Of a stretch of DNA of 10,000 nt, positions 1 through 7,563 are shown piece after piece. Location of the stretch: positions 1-10,000 of the forward strand of contig JAIWOG010000072.1 of the NCBI GenBank assembly GCA_020217035.1, written 5' to 3'. The notes under the pieces were generated by a model. It was not told the origin of the DNA, searched no databases, and saw nothing but the letters and a program-made list of their open reading frames with translations. This DNA is from Magnetospirillum sp. (GTDB lineage Bacteria; Pseudomonadota; Alphaproteobacteria; Rhodospirillales; Magnetospirillaceae). Position 1 is the stretch's first letter, and each line of letters starts with the position of its first letter. Made by a program: the position numbers and the translations under genes.

Positions 1-1505
1 GCCACCTCGCCGACGCGGCGGATGTTTTCGGTGCGGTCCTCGTGGGTGAAGCCCAAATCGCTGCACAGGCCGTGGCGGACGTTGTCGCCGTCCAGCACGT
101 TGACCTGCCACCCCTTCTGGAACAGCCGGCGCTCCAGTTCCATGGCGATGGTGGACTTGCCGGCACCCGACAGGCCCGTCAACCATAGAACGCCACCCTT
201 GTGACCGTTGGCCCGGGCCCGCGATTCGGTGGTCACCTGGTGGTCGACCTGGAAGATGTTGCGGCTGTCGTTGGCGGAAGCGACGATGCCGCCGCCGACG
301 ATGTCGTAGCCGTGCACCAGCACGAAACGCCCCAGGCGGGCATTGGTGCCGAAGGTGTCGAAGGCCATGGCCGAGCGCGAGCGCAGCACCACTTCGGCCA
401 CCGCGTTGCGGCCCACTTGGGCGCCTTGGTGGCTGCCCAGGTCCTCGACGTCGATGACCCGTTCGATGGCAGCGACTTCCACCTGATATTCGGCGGTGGA
501 CAGCTTCAACTTCAAGCGGTCGCCCAGGGCCAACGGATCGCGGCCCAGCCAGAACACCCGGGCCTTGATTTCATGGGCCAAGGCGGGGGCGGCTTCGGCC
601 AGGTGGGCCAGTTGGCCGCGTTCGACGAAGATCGGCTCGTCCAACGTGAACCCGACGGACTGGCCGGCACCGGCCGACAGCACGGTGACGTCGGAACCGG
701 CCCAGCCTTCGATGCTGGCGATTCGGGCCGACTTGCCCGAGGGCGAGAACACCAGCCGGTCGCCCACCTTCAGCCGGCCGCTTTCGATGCGGCCCGAGAC
801 GATGCGGCGGCTGTCGAACTTGTAGACGTCCTGGACCGGGAACCGCAAATCCAGGTCGTGGGCGGAGGCGGCGGCTGCGAAGCCGTCCAAGGCTTGCAGC
901 ACCGTCGGCCCCTGATACCAGCCAGCGGCGGCGGAACGCTCCTTGATGAAGTCGCCGCCACGGGCGGAAACCGGCACCACATGGGTCGGCGTCACGCCGA
1001 TACCAGCCAGATAGGCGCGGATTTCAGCGTCCACTTCCTTGAAGCGGGCTTCCGACCAGTCCACCAGATCCATCTTGTTGACCACCACGGCGATCTGGGT
1101 CAGGCCCAGAAGATGCAGCAGATAGCCGTGACGGCGGGTCTGTTCCTGCACGCCCTCGGCGGCATCGACGATCAGCACCGCGGCCTCGGCGGAAGCCGCG
1201 CCGGTGATCATGTTCTTCAAGAACTCTTTGTGGCCTGGCGCGTCGATGATCAGCACCGGACGGTTGCCGGTATGGAACCGAAGCTGCGAGGTGTCGATGG
1301 TGATGCCCTGGTCGCGTTCGGCCTGCAGCGCGTCCATGACGAAAGCCCATTCGAACGGCATGCCGCGCTTGTCGCAGACTTCCTTCAAATACTCGACCTT
1401 GCCTTCCGGCAGGGCGCCGGTTTCATGCAGCAATCGGCCGACCAGGGTGGACTTGCCGTGGTCCACGTGACCGACGACGACGATCTTCAGCGGGGTGTTG
1501 GACAT
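1..1505 (-). CDS. cysNC: Bifunctional sulfate adenylyltransferase large subunit / APS kinase CysNC (3' end outside window)
   Basis: The GTPase subunit of ATP sulfurylase, which drives APS synthesis with CysD, is fused to adenylylsulfate kinase, which makes PAPS. I translated the minus strand from ATG at 1505; the frame stays open to base 1 (501 codons). G-domain motifs are GHVDHGKST (12-20), QGITID (66-71), DAPGH (88-92), NKMD (143-146) and SAR (180-182), followed by beta-barrel domains II/III to about residue 430. The APS kinase P-loop GLSGAGKST lies at 444-452, followed by [14 protein letters not shown] and DRTENIRR; roughly 130-140 kinase residues should lie beyond the window. The start follows cysD by 18 nt with an AAGGGA Shine-Dalgarno. 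Oddity: the G1 and G3 motifs resemble EF-Tu/EF-1-alpha rather than the GSVDDGKST and DTPGH of enterobacterial CysN. The fusion order is that of NodQ-type proteins. The kinase assignment is very sure; the ATP sulfurylase role rests on motifs plus the cysD neighbour. Confidence 0.93.
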   Translation of the reverse strand, partial: MSNTPLKIVVVGHVDHGKSTLVGRLLHETGALPEGKVEYLKEVCDKRGMPFEWAFVMDALQAERDQGITIDTSQLRFHTGNRPVLIIDAPGHKEFLKNMITGAASAEAAVLIVDAAEGVQEQTRRHGYLLHLLGLTQIAVVVNKMDLVDWSEARFKEVDAEIRAYLAGIGVTPTHVVPVSARGGDFIKERSAAAGWYQGPTVLQALDGFAAAASAHDLDLRFPVQDVYKFDSRRIVSGRIESGRLKVGDRLVFSPSGKSARIASIEGWAGSDVTVLSAGAGQSVGFTLDEPIFVERGQLAHLAEAAPALAHEIKARVFWLGRDPLALGDRLKLKLSTAEYQVEVAAIERVIDVEDLGSHQGAQVGRNAVAEVVLRSRSAMAFDTFGTNARLGRFVLVHGYDIVGGGIVASANDSRNIFQVDHQVTTESRARANGHKGGVLWLTGLSGAGKSTIAMELERRLFQKGWQVNVLDGDNVRHGLCSDLGFTHEDRTENIRRVGEV

Positions 1506-1523
1506 GATCTGCTCGTCCCTTGC

Positions 1524-2333
1524 TTACATGTAGCCGGCGGCACGCAGCCGCTCGAAGGCATCTTCGGATTCACGGTCCTGGGCGCGGCCGGCGCGTTCGG
1601 ACGTCTTGGTGGTCTCCAGTTCCTCGATGATTTCGTCCACGGTGGACGCGGTGGACGCGATGGAACCGGTGCAGGGCGCACAGCCCAACGAGCGATAGCG
1701 CTTGCCGTTCTTGGCGAAGTACAAGTCGACCACCGGGATGCCTTCACGGGCGATATAGCGCCACACGTCCAGCTCGGTCCAAGCCAAAAGCGGATGGATG
1801 CGCAGATGTGTGCCGGGCGCGAAGTCGGTCTTGAACTGGTCCCAGAATTCGGGGGGCTGGTCGCGCACGTCCCATTCGTTGGTGTCGTTGCGCGGGCTGA
1901 ACACCCGTTCCTTGGCACGGGTGCCTTCCTCGTCGCGGCGGATGCCGGCGATGACGCCGGTGAAGCCGTGCTCGGCCAACAGCGCCTTCAGCCCTTCGGT
2001 CTTCAAGGCCGAGCAGCAATTGACCCGACCCTGGCTGGGATGCATGCCGGCATCCAGCGCCGCCTTGTTCTGGCCGACGATCAAGGGCAGGTTCCAATCA
2101 CGCGCCACGCGGTCGCGGAATTCGATCATTTCCGGGATCTTGTAGCTGGTGTCCACATGCAGGACCGGGAACGGCACATGGCCGAAGAACGCCTTCCTTG
2201 CCAGCCACAGCATGACGTTGCTGTCCTTGCCGATGGACCACAGCATGGCGATCTTGTCGAGCCGGTTGAAGGCTTCACGGAAGATGTAGATGGATTGGGC
2301 TTCCAGTTGGTCGAGGTCGTTCATTGTCGTCAT
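1524..2333 (-). CDS. cysD: Sulfate adenylyltransferase small subunit CysD, atypical Cys-rich form
   Basis: This is the catalytic subunit of ATP sulfurylase (ATP + sulfate to APS + pyrophosphate), a PP-loop nucleotidyltransferase working with CysN. The 269-aa product shows [17 protein letters not shown] (33-49), [16 protein letters not shown] (59-74), ALKTEGLK (109-116), [17 protein letters not shown] (130-146), [10 protein letters not shown] (185-194) and the CysD-like tail TSERAGR...AAGYM. It is shorter than the roughly 300 aa of E. coli CysD and lacks a segment between VDLYFA and the RYRSLG motif. Unusually it has adjacent cysteines 106-107 and C218-x2-C221, the pattern of Fe-S APS reductases. 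Canonical CysD as I recall it has no such set. The start is either ATG 2333 or ATG 2324 (266 aa); both have only a weak ACGGA upstream, so translation may depend on coupling to cysH, whose stop is 5 nt away. A PAPS-reductase-family relative is the alternative, but the tail and the CysN partner favour CysD. Confidence 0.9.
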   Translation of the reverse strand: MTTMNDLDQLEAQSIYIFREAFNRLDKIAMLWSIGKDSNVMLWLARKAFFGHVPFPVLHVDTSYKIPEMIEFRDRVARDWNLPLIVGQNKAALDAGMHPSQGRVNCCSALKTEGLKALLAEHGFTGVIAGIRRDEEGTRAKERVFSPRNDTNEWDVRDQPPEFWDQFKTDFAPGTHLRIHPLLAWTELDVWRYIAREGIPVVDLYFAKNGKRYRSLGCAPCTGSIASTASTVDEIIEELETTKTSERAGRAQDRESEDAFERLRAAGYM

Positions 2334-2338
2334 TTCCG

Positions 2339-3031
2339 TCAAATCCCGGCGCCGTCGCTGCCGAGTACAAGGGTGTGGATTCCGCATTCGGTCTTGGCGC
2401 TGCCGGCCCAGCGGCCGGCGCGGGGCGATTCGCCCGGCTTGGTGGGCCGCGTACACGGCCAGCAGCCGATCGAGCGATAGCCCTGTTCCACCAGCGGATG
2501 GACGGGCAGGCCGCGCTCGCGGAAGGCCTTTTGCACGTCGTCTTCGCCCCAATTGGCCAAGGGGCTGATCTTGGCGACGCCGCCGACGATTTGGATCGAG
2601 GACAAGTCCTGGCGCTCGAAGCCGTGGGCCTGCTTGCGGCCGTCGATCAAGGCGGCGAAGCCCTCGGTGGCGCGGGCCAGCGGCAGCACCTTGCGCAAAT
2701 AGCAGCAGCGGTCGTGGTCGGTGCGCCACAGGTCCTCCGCCTCGCTGAGGTCTTCCGAGGACGGGCGGACGACGCGCACATCGGTCAGCCCCAGTTGCCG
2801 TTCCAGCCGATAGCGGTATTCCAGGGTCTCGTCGAACAACTCGCCGGTATCCAGGAAGATCACCGGCACCGATGGGTCCACCTGGGCCACCAGATCCAGC
2901 AACACCGCCGATTCGGCGCCAAAGGACGAAGTCACGGCGACGCGCCCCTTGAAGACCTGTTGGGTCATCACTTGGATCAGGTCCTTGCCGCCCAGATGGC
3001 CATAGGCGTTGGCGTAATCCACGTCGATCAT
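2339..3031 (-). CDS. cysH: Adenylylsulfate (APS) reductase CysH, [4Fe-4S] type
   Basis: This cytoplasmic reductase converts activated sulfate to sulfite using thioredoxin or glutaredoxin. The 230-aa product has the PP-loop TSSFGAES (34-41), [12 protein letters not shown] (59-70), Cys109-Cys110 followed by [18 protein letters not shown] (131-140), C190-x2-C193 in SIGCWPC, and the catalytic KTECGIH (213-219, C216). The CC...CxxC set is the established marker of Fe-S enzymes that prefer APS; E. coli-type PAPS reductase lacks it. No C-terminal thioredoxin domain is present. The start ATG at 3031 overlaps the cysI stop as ATGA, with GAGGTGGCGGA upstream, so translational coupling is likely. Because CysNC in the same operon can make PAPS, a dual APS/PAPS specificity cannot be excluded from sequence. 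Confidence 0.95.
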   Translation of the reverse strand: MIDVDYANAYGHLGGKDLIQVMTQQVFKGRVAVTSSFGAESAVLLDLVAQVDPSVPVIFLDTGELFDETLEYRYRLERQLGLTDVRVVRPSSEDLSEAEDLWRTDHDRCCYLRKVLPLARATEGFAALIDGRKQAHGFERQDLSSIQIVGGVAKISPLANWGEDDVQKAFRERGLPVHPLVEQGYRSIGCWPCTRPTKPGESPRAGRWAGSAKTECGIHTLVLGSDGAGI

Positions 3032-5094
3032 TCCGCCACCTCAAGCAAAGCGTTCAGGTCACCGACAGCGGCGACCACCGGAGCCAGCGGAGCGGCCACC
3101 GCCTCGTTCACCGCATCGAGCACATAGGCCACCGCCTCGCGGTAGGCTTCGGCCGACTGGGCCTGGGCCACGTCCACCGCGGCCAGGGCCTGGGCGATGG
3201 CGGCGGCGTCGGACCACAGCGAAGCCACCTGCGCTTCCGCGGCCTCCAAAGTGATGTCGTCTTCCGAAGCGACGCCACGGGCGTGCAGCAGGCGGCGCAG
3301 CGCGAAAGTCAAGGCGCGGGTCGCCTCGGCCTTGGCCAGGTCGGACTGCCCCACCGCCAGGTTGCGGTCGGTGGAAATCAGCGCGTCGTCGGCCAGGTCG
3401 GCGTAGCACAAATCCATGGCGAAGGGGGCTGCGCACTCGCCCTTCGCCTGAGGGGCGCCGGGGAAATCGGTGGCGTCGCCCCAATCGACGAACAGGCCGT
3501 CGGCTTGGGACGCGTCCAAGGGGGCCAAGATGGAATCGATGCCATCCTTGCCCAAGCGCTCGGCCCAGGCCCGCACGCTTTCGCCCGGCTGGCGGGTCTC
3601 GGCCAGGGCCTGGCGCAACAGCGTCAAAGCCCGGTCGGCCAACTTGGCCGGGATGGTCGGGCCGCTCAGGCCGACCACACCGGTGCTGGCGTCGCCGCCG
3701 ATATGCAGCTGGTAATGGGGCGCCGAGCGGCCGTCCACCTTCTTGGCGGCGCCGTGCAAGCCGAAATCCGCCACATGGTGCAAGCCGCAGGAATTCTGGC
3801 AACCCGAGACATGGACGCTGACACCCTTGGCCAAGGGGTCGTTCTGGGCACTGGCAAAAGCCTGACGGGCGAAGTTCTGCGAATTGGTGATACCGATGCG
3901 GCAGGTGGTGGTGCCGGGGCAGGAAACCACCGTGGCGACGTCAGCGGACGACACCGGAACCTGCAAGCCGATGGCGGTGACACCGCGCACCACGTCGTCA
4001 ACCTTGTCGGGGGCGACCCCCAGGAACACCAGGTTCTGCTCACGGGTGCAGCGCAGGTCATCGACACCGGCGGCGGCGGCGATGTCGGCCAGGCTGTCCA
4101 ACTGGTCCGAGGACAGGATGCCCAGGGGAACCAGGACCGACACGGCGGTCGAGCCGTCACGGGCGGCGATCAAGCCGACCGGGGCGCGGGACACGGCGGC
4201 CTCGAGCGGCTTGTGCCATTCCAACCCTTCCCACGGACGCTGCGGCAAAGCACGCACGCGGTCGAATTCCTCGACGAACAGGCCACGGAACTTTTCCTCG
4301 CCGAAACGCTTGACCACGAACTTGACGCGGGCGGCGTTGCGGTTGCGGCGGTCGGAATAACGCTGATGCAGACGCGCCAAAGCCTCGATCACCGCCGGCA
4401 GGTCATTTTCGGCGACGAAGGGCAGCACTTCGATGGCGGCACGCGGCTGGCCGCCCAGACCACCGCCGACCATGACGCGGAATCCCTGCTTGCCCCCCTG
4501 TTCAATGGCGATCAGCCCCAGATCGTGGATCGAGGAATGGCCACAATCGGTGGCGCAGCCCGACACCGTGAACTTCATCTTGCGCGGCATGTTCTGGACC
4601 AGCGGATGGCGGATCCAGGCACGCGCCAGTTGGTCGGCCACCTTGCCGGCGTCGACCAGTTCACGCGGGCAGGCGCCGGCCAGGGCGCAGGCGGTCAGGT
4701 TGCGGATGGTGTTGCCGCAGGCTTCGCGGGTGGTGATGCCATTGGCGTAAAGCAGGTCCAGCAAATCGGCGCTGCGATCCAGCGCCACCGAATAGATCTG
4801 CACATCCTGGCGTGTGGTCAGGTGGGCGTCGCCCTGGGCGAAGCGGCGGTTGGCGGTGGCGATGGTGCGCAGCCAGGCCGGCGACAACTTGCCGCCGGGT
4901 ATCTTGATGCGGACCATCTGCACGCCAGGCTGCTTCTGCCCATAGACGCCGAAGCGCAGGCGGAAAGCGGTGAACCGCTCGCCGTCCCACTCGCCCCGCA
5001 TGTGACGATCCAGACCCGCGCGGTATTCGGCAAGATCAGAAGCGCGAACCAGGGGTTCGGCGGCGACCAGGTCGGCGGGAGCGGCATCCAACAT
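3028..5094 (-). CDS. cysI: Siroheme [4Fe-4S] sulfite reductase CysI with C-terminal helical extension
   Basis: Six-electron reduction of sulfite to sulfide, in the nitrite/sulfite reductase superfamily. The 688-aa product is built of two pseudo-symmetric halves: a first half with [10 protein letters not shown] (93-102) and GGGLGG (210-215), and a second half with [10 protein letters not shown] (350-359). The cluster/siroheme ligands are C392-x5-C398 (CPGTTTC) and C432-x3-C436 (GCQNSCG). No flavin-reductase subunit (CysJ) is in the window, so ferredoxin or a similar donor is likely. From about residue 545 an Ala-rich, predicted helical extension follows, starting with WGDATDF and KGEC; I do not recognise its function. 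ATG 5094 is chosen over an in-frame GTG at 5103 because AGAAAGG sits 8 nt before the ATG but abuts the GTG. This is the first gene of the operon. A nitrite reductase is the alternative, made unlikely by cysHDNC downstream. Confidence 0.93.
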   Translation of the reverse strand: MLDAAPADLVAAEPLVRASDLAEYRAGLDRHMRGEWDGERFTAFRLRFGVYGQKQPGVQMVRIKIPGGKLSPAWLRTIATANRRFAQGDAHLTTRQDVQIYSVALDRSADLLDLLYANGITTREACGNTIRNLTACALAGACPRELVDAGKVADQLARAWIRHPLVQNMPRKMKFTVSGCATDCGHSSIHDLGLIAIEQGGKQGFRVMVGGGLGGQPRAAIEVLPFVAENDLPAVIEALARLHQRYSDRRNRNAARVKFVVKRFGEEKFRGLFVEEFDRVRALPQRPWEGLEWHKPLEAAVSRAPVGLIAARDGSTAVSVLVPLGILSSDQLDSLADIAAAAGVDDLRCTREQNLVFLGVAPDKVDDVVRGVTAIGLQVPVSSADVATVVSCPGTTTCRIGITNSQNFARQAFASAQNDPLAKGVSVHVSGCQNSCGLHHVADFGLHGAAKKVDGRSAPHYQLHIGGDASTGVVGLSGPTIPAKLADRALTLLRQALAETRQPGESVRAWAERLGKDGIDSILAPLDASQADGLFVDWGDATDFPGAPQAKGECAAPFAMDLCYADLADDALISTDRNLAVGQSDLAKAEATRALTFALRRLLHARGVASEDDITLEAAEAQVASLWSDAAAIAQALAAVDVAQAQSAEAYREAVAYVLDAVNEAVAAPLAPVVAAVGDLNALLEVAE

Positions 5095-5113
5095 CTCAGG
5101 CACCTTTCTTATT

Positions 5114-5129
5114 CACACTAATTAGTGTG
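5114..5129. promoter_or_regulatory. Perfect 16-bp palindrome, candidate operator of the cys operon
   Basis: CACACTAATTAGTGTG is its own reverse complement. The symmetry continues two more bases on each side after one mismatched pair (5111-5132). It lies 19 nt upstream of the cysI ATG, at about +1 to +16 of the proposed cysI transcript, a classic repressor position. AT-rich palindromes of this size suit a dimeric winged-helix or HTH repressor; I cannot name the regulator from this window. The symmetry is seen directly; the operator role is inferred. Confidence 0.5.
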
Positions 5130-5135
5130 TATGTC

Positions 5136-5164
5136 ATAATGTGTTTTACGAGATAGCATGCCAT
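5136..5164 (-). promoter_or_regulatory. Candidate sigma-70 promoter of cysIHD-NC
   Basis: Read on the minus strand, ATGGCA (5164-5159) and CATTAT (5141-5136) are separated by 17 nt, each matching four of six consensus bases. The predicted transcript would start near 5129, at the edge of the palindrome, giving a leader of about 35 nt. Overlapping alternatives exist because the region is AT-rich (for example TTGTTT with TATCTC), so the exact hexamers are uncertain. Confidence 0.35.
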
Positions 5165-5237
5165 TATCTACAAAACAACAGTTTTTTGTGTTGATTAATC
5201 CTATTTACCACTAGATTTAACGTAGAAAGGAAAGCTG

Positions 5238-5657
5238 ATGACCACTTACGCAGGCGACATTTCCCCCCGTGACACTTGGGAAAAGCTGTCGCAAGTTTCC
5301 GAAGCCCGGCTGGTGGACGTGCGCACCCAGGCCGAATGGCAATTCGTCGGCGTGCCCGATTTGTCGTCCTTGGAAAAACAGCCCCTGCTGGTGTCGTGGC
5401 AGGTGTTCCCGACCATGGCCAAGAACGCTTCCTTCGCCCAGCAATTGGCGGCCCAGGGTATTTCCACCGACACCCCGCTTTATTTCCTGTGTCGTTCGGG
5501 CGTGCGTTCGAAGGCGGCGGCCGAGACGATGACTGCTTTGGGTTATGGCCAGTGCTGGAACGTCACCGACGGCTTCGAAGGACCGTTGGACGACGCCCGC
5601 CACCGGGGCGGTCAAGCCGGCTGGAAAGCCTCGGGCCTGCCTTGGCTGCAAGGATAA
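5238..5657 (+). CDS. Single-domain rhodanese-like sulfurtransferase
   Basis: The 139-aa cytoplasmic protein has one rhodanese domain: LVDVRTQAEW (25-34) with conserved Asp27 and Arg29, and the active-site loop C85-RSGVRS, whose cysteine would carry a persulfide. The tail GFEGPLDDARHRGG...GWKASGLPW is typical of small alphaproteobacterial rhodaneses. No signal peptide or second domain is present. The start ATG is preceded by AGAAAGGAAAG at a good distance. It is divergent from the cys operon across 143 nt, which suggests a role in sulfane-sulfur handling linked to assimilation; sulfur donor and acceptor cannot be told from sequence. Confidence 0.9.
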   Translation: MTTYAGDISPRDTWEKLSQVSEARLVDVRTQAEWQFVGVPDLSSLEKQPLLVSWQVFPTMAKNASFAQQLAAQGISTDTPLYFLCRSGVRSKAAAETMTALGYGQCWNVTDGFEGPLDDARHRGGQAGWKASGLPWLQG

Positions 5658-5714
5658 GATGATTTCCGACACGGGCCGGCCTAGGGCCAATACTGTGTTG
5701 CCGATCTGACGCAG

Positions 5715-5746
5715 TGTCGCGGCGACGTCACGCCGTCGCCGCGACA
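5715..5746. terminator. 13-bp GC-rich hairpin downstream of rhodanese gene
   Basis: TGTCGCGGCGACG and CGTCGCCGCGACA are exact reverse complements around a 6-nt loop (TCACGC), starting 57 nt after the rhodanese stop and ending 4 nt before the TTGACT of the next promoter candidate. No T-run follows, so it is not a canonical intrinsic terminator. It may terminate weakly, stabilise a 3' end or insulate the two genes. Confidence 0.45.
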
Positions 5747-5750
5747 ACCG

Positions 5751-5781
5751 TTGACTCCGCCCCCGTCTCTGCTGATATGCA
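5751..5781 (+). promoter_or_regulatory. Candidate promoter of L,D-transpeptidase gene (TTGACT ... TGATATGCA)
   Basis: TTGACT at 5751-5756 is a five-of-six -35 match. A 19-nt C-rich spacer ends in TGA before TATGCA (5776-5781), an extended -10-like TGn element. Start of translation is 35 nt downstream. A very similar arrangement lies in front of mepK at 7564-7594, which raises confidence that both are real. Confidence 0.45.
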
Positions 5782-5816
5782 GTGATTAGCTGTGGTGTTG
5801 TCTCGAGTGTGTCGTC

Positions 5817-7406
5817 GTGTCTTTCGTTCGTCCGTTCCTGGTCGCCTTGTCCCTGTCATTGCTGCCGGCAGAGTTGCTCGCGTCGACGATCGCTTCTCGC
5901 CTGGCCGAGGATTCGGCGGTGATCCAGGTGGGCGACCACCCGGTGGAAACCGGCTTGATCCGCGCCTTCTACGCCGAGCGGGGATTCAAGCCCGCATGGC
6001 ACGGCGATGCCAAGGCCCGGGCCGAACATTTGCTGGCGCAAATCCACAATGCCGCCGCCGCCGAGGGATTGCGCCCGCAATCCTATGCCGTTCCGGCCAC
6101 CGCCACCGGCGACGACCGCGATCTGCTGGTGACCGAAGCCCTGGCCCGCTTCGCCCGCGACCTGTCCATCGGTCGCGTCACCCCCAGCCGTCAAGTGGGG
6201 GGCATGGGGGCGGACATTCGCCACAAGGTTGACATCGACGCGGCGCTGCGCGATTTGGCCGCCGGCCGCGACCTGGCCGCTACCTTGGGACCGCTGCAAC
6301 CGGCCTATGTGGGCTATCACCGCCTGAAGGCGGCCATCGCCCCATACGAGAAACTGGTCGCCGCCGGGGGCTGGACCGTCATCCCCGACGGTCCGACCAT
6401 CAAACCCGACACCGAGGATTCGCGCCTGCCGCTGGTGCGACAACGCCTGATCGTCACCGGCGAGTTGGCCGCCAACCAGGACAAGGGCACCAAGATGGAC
6501 GCCCCCCTGGTCGAGGCGATCAAACGCTTCCAAAAGCGCCATGGCATCGACCCCGACGGCAATATCGGCCGCCAGACCCTGAACGCACTGAACGTCAGCG
6601 CCGAGGAACGCCTGCGCCAGATCGCCGCCAACCTTGAACGCTGGCGCTGGATGCCGCGAAGCCTGGATTCCACCCACATCGCCGTCAACCTGCCGGCCGC
6701 CCATTTCGAGCTGGTACGCGACGGCCGCATCGACATGGCCATGCGCGTGGTGGTGGGCGACGTCCAGCACCAGACCCCGACCATGGCCACCACCATGACC
6801 TCGGTGGTGATCAACCCCACCTGGACGGTGCCGCCCTCCATCGCCACCAAGGAAATCCTGCCCAAGCTGCGCAAGGACCCGTCTTACCTGGTCACCAACA
6901 ACATGCGCATCCTGGACGCTTTCGACGAGGACTTCGAAAAGTCGCAAGGGCTGGGCATCGACTGGAGCAAGTATTCCAAGTTCCCCTATCGCCTGCGTCA
7001 GAAGCCGGGGGTCGACAACGCCTTGGGCCAGGTCAAGTTCACCTTGGACAACGGCGACGACATCTATCTGCACGATACGCCCAAGCGTCAGTATTTCGGC
7101 CGCATCTTCCGCGCCCTGTCCCATGGCTGCGTGCGCCTGGAACAGCCGGTGGAACTGGCCAAGCTGTTGCTGCCCGCCAGCGCCGACAAGATTGATGATT
7201 GGGTGATGGACGACACCACCCGAACGGTCAGGTTGGACAAGCCGCTGACCGTCTACCTGATGTACATGACCGCCTGGGCCGACGAGGACGGAACCGTGCA
7301 TTTCCGCGAGGATCTTTATGGCCATGACGGGCGGTTGAAAGCGGCGTTGAAGCGCCGTCAACACCCGGTCCAACCCCAGGTCAGCCAGGAACCCGGCAAG
7401 CCATAG
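5817..7406 (+). CDS. LdtD/YcbB-like L,D-transpeptidase
   Basis: A periplasmic enzyme expected to form 3-3 (mDAP-mDAP) cross-links in peptidoglycan or attach proteins to it. The 529-aa product begins with a signal peptide (hydrophobic 6-22, likely cleavage after LLA, residue 22), then a scaffold domain (about 45-200), a peptidoglycan-binding domain (about 203-258, with AIKRFQKRHGIDPDG and IGRQTLNALN) and a YkuD catalytic domain (about 286-455). Catalytic motifs are HDTP (419-422) and SHGCVRL (435-441, nucleophile C438). It is somewhat shorter than E. coli LdtD (about 615 aa). The start is GTG at 5817; the in-frame upstream stretch back to a TAG at 5787 offers no ATG, GTG or TTG, and the Shine-Dalgarno is poor. 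The following mepK homologue matches the E. coli ycbB-ycbK order and supports the LdtD assignment over other Ldt classes. Confidence 0.93.
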   Translation: MSFVRPFLVALSLSLLPAELLASTIASRLAEDSAVIQVGDHPVETGLIRAFYAERGFKPAWHGDAKARAEHLLAQIHNAAAAEGLRPQSYAVPATATGDDRDLLVTEALARFARDLSIGRVTPSRQVGGMGADIRHKVDIDAALRDLAAGRDLAATLGPLQPAYVGYHRLKAAIAPYEKLVAAGGWTVIPDGPTIKPDTEDSRLPLVRQRLIVTGELAANQDKGTKMDAPLVEAIKRFQKRHGIDPDGNIGRQTLNALNVSAEERLRQIAANLERWRWMPRSLDSTHIAVNLPAAHFELVRDGRIDMAMRVVVGDVQHQTPTMATTMTSVVINPTWTVPPSIATKEILPKLRKDPSYLVTNNMRILDAFDEDFEKSQGLGIDWSKYSKFPYRLRQKPGVDNALGQVKFTLDNGDDIYLHDTPKRQYFGRIFRALSHGCVRLEQPVELAKLLLPASADKIDDWVMDDTTRTVRLDKPLTVYLMYMTAWADEDGTVHFREDLYGHDGRLKAALKRRQHPVQPQVSQEPGKP

Positions 7407-7411
7407 TACAC

Positions 7412-7451
7412 TGATGCGTTCAGATGGGACACCGACCCTCTGGACGCATCA
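7412..7451 (+). terminator. Long hairpin directly after the L,D-transpeptidase stop
   Basis: TGATGCGTTCAGA pairs with TCTGGACGCATCA (13 bp, one G-T wobble). After a bulged T, GGG pairs with CCC around the 7-nt loop ACACCGA. It starts 5 nt after the stop codon and is followed by a moderately T-rich stretch (TTCGTTGATTTT, 7460-7471) rather than a clean T-run. Its position argues for transcription termination or 3'-end protection of the ldt mRNA. Confidence 0.55.
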
Positions 7452-7484
7452 TTGCACAATTCGTTGATTTTGCGGGCCAATTCA

Positions 7485-7522
7485 CCAGACAGATGGTTCA
7501 TGGGCATGAACCATCTGTCTGG
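7485..7522. repeat. Perfect 18-bp inverted repeat
   Basis: CCAGACAGATGGTTCATG (7485-7502) and CATGAACCATCTGTCTGG (7505-7522) are exact reverse complements separated only by GG. As RNA it gives a very stable hairpin. It is the second hairpin in the ldt-mepK gap. It could be a second terminator, a dispersed palindromic repeat or a remnant of a small non-autonomous element; no target-site duplication or transposase is visible. Confidence 0.6.
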
Positions 7523-7563
7523 ATCGGACCACCAGGCTTGTGCGTACTGGGTCGGATTCCCGG

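Larger units (their letters stand above)
5095..5237. other. AT-rich divergent intergenic region between cysI and rhodanese gene
   Basis: This 143-nt stretch is much richer in A and T than the flanking genes and serves two divergent transcripts. It holds the palindrome and the cysI promoter candidate. On the plus strand, TTGTGT/TTGATT around 5186-5196 lies upstream of the rhodanese start, but no well-spaced -10 partner is convincing. No ORF or RNA gene is visible in it. Confidence 0.6.

Noticed and set aside
201..2480. 759-codon open frame on the plus strand
   Set aside because: It lies antisense to cysNC and cysD, is rich in His, Gln and Gly with no recognisable motif, and results from codon bias in the real genes.
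1524..3044. 506-codon minus-strand frame treated as one long protein
   Set aside because: Only its last 269 codons look like protein (CysD); the upstream part is an alternate frame of cysH.
3283..5121. 612-codon open frame on the plus strand
   Set aside because: Antisense to cysI, whose siroheme and cluster motifs prove the minus-strand frame.
5186..5219. Plus-strand promoter for the rhodanese gene
   Set aside because: TTGTGT and TTGATT lack a -10 hexamer at acceptable spacing with more than a poor match, so no specific call is made.
5217..5747. 176-codon minus-strand frame over the rhodanese gene
   Set aside because: The rhodanese active-site motif CRSGVRS and the Shine-Dalgarno support the plus strand.
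5856..7373. 505-codon open frame on the minus strand
   Set aside because: Antisense to the L,D-transpeptidase with its SHGCVR motif; composition is typical of a shadow frame.
7412..7522. Inverted repeats as ends of an insertion sequence
   Set aside because: No transposase gene, no target duplication and the arms belong to two separate hairpins; kept only as a repeat finding.
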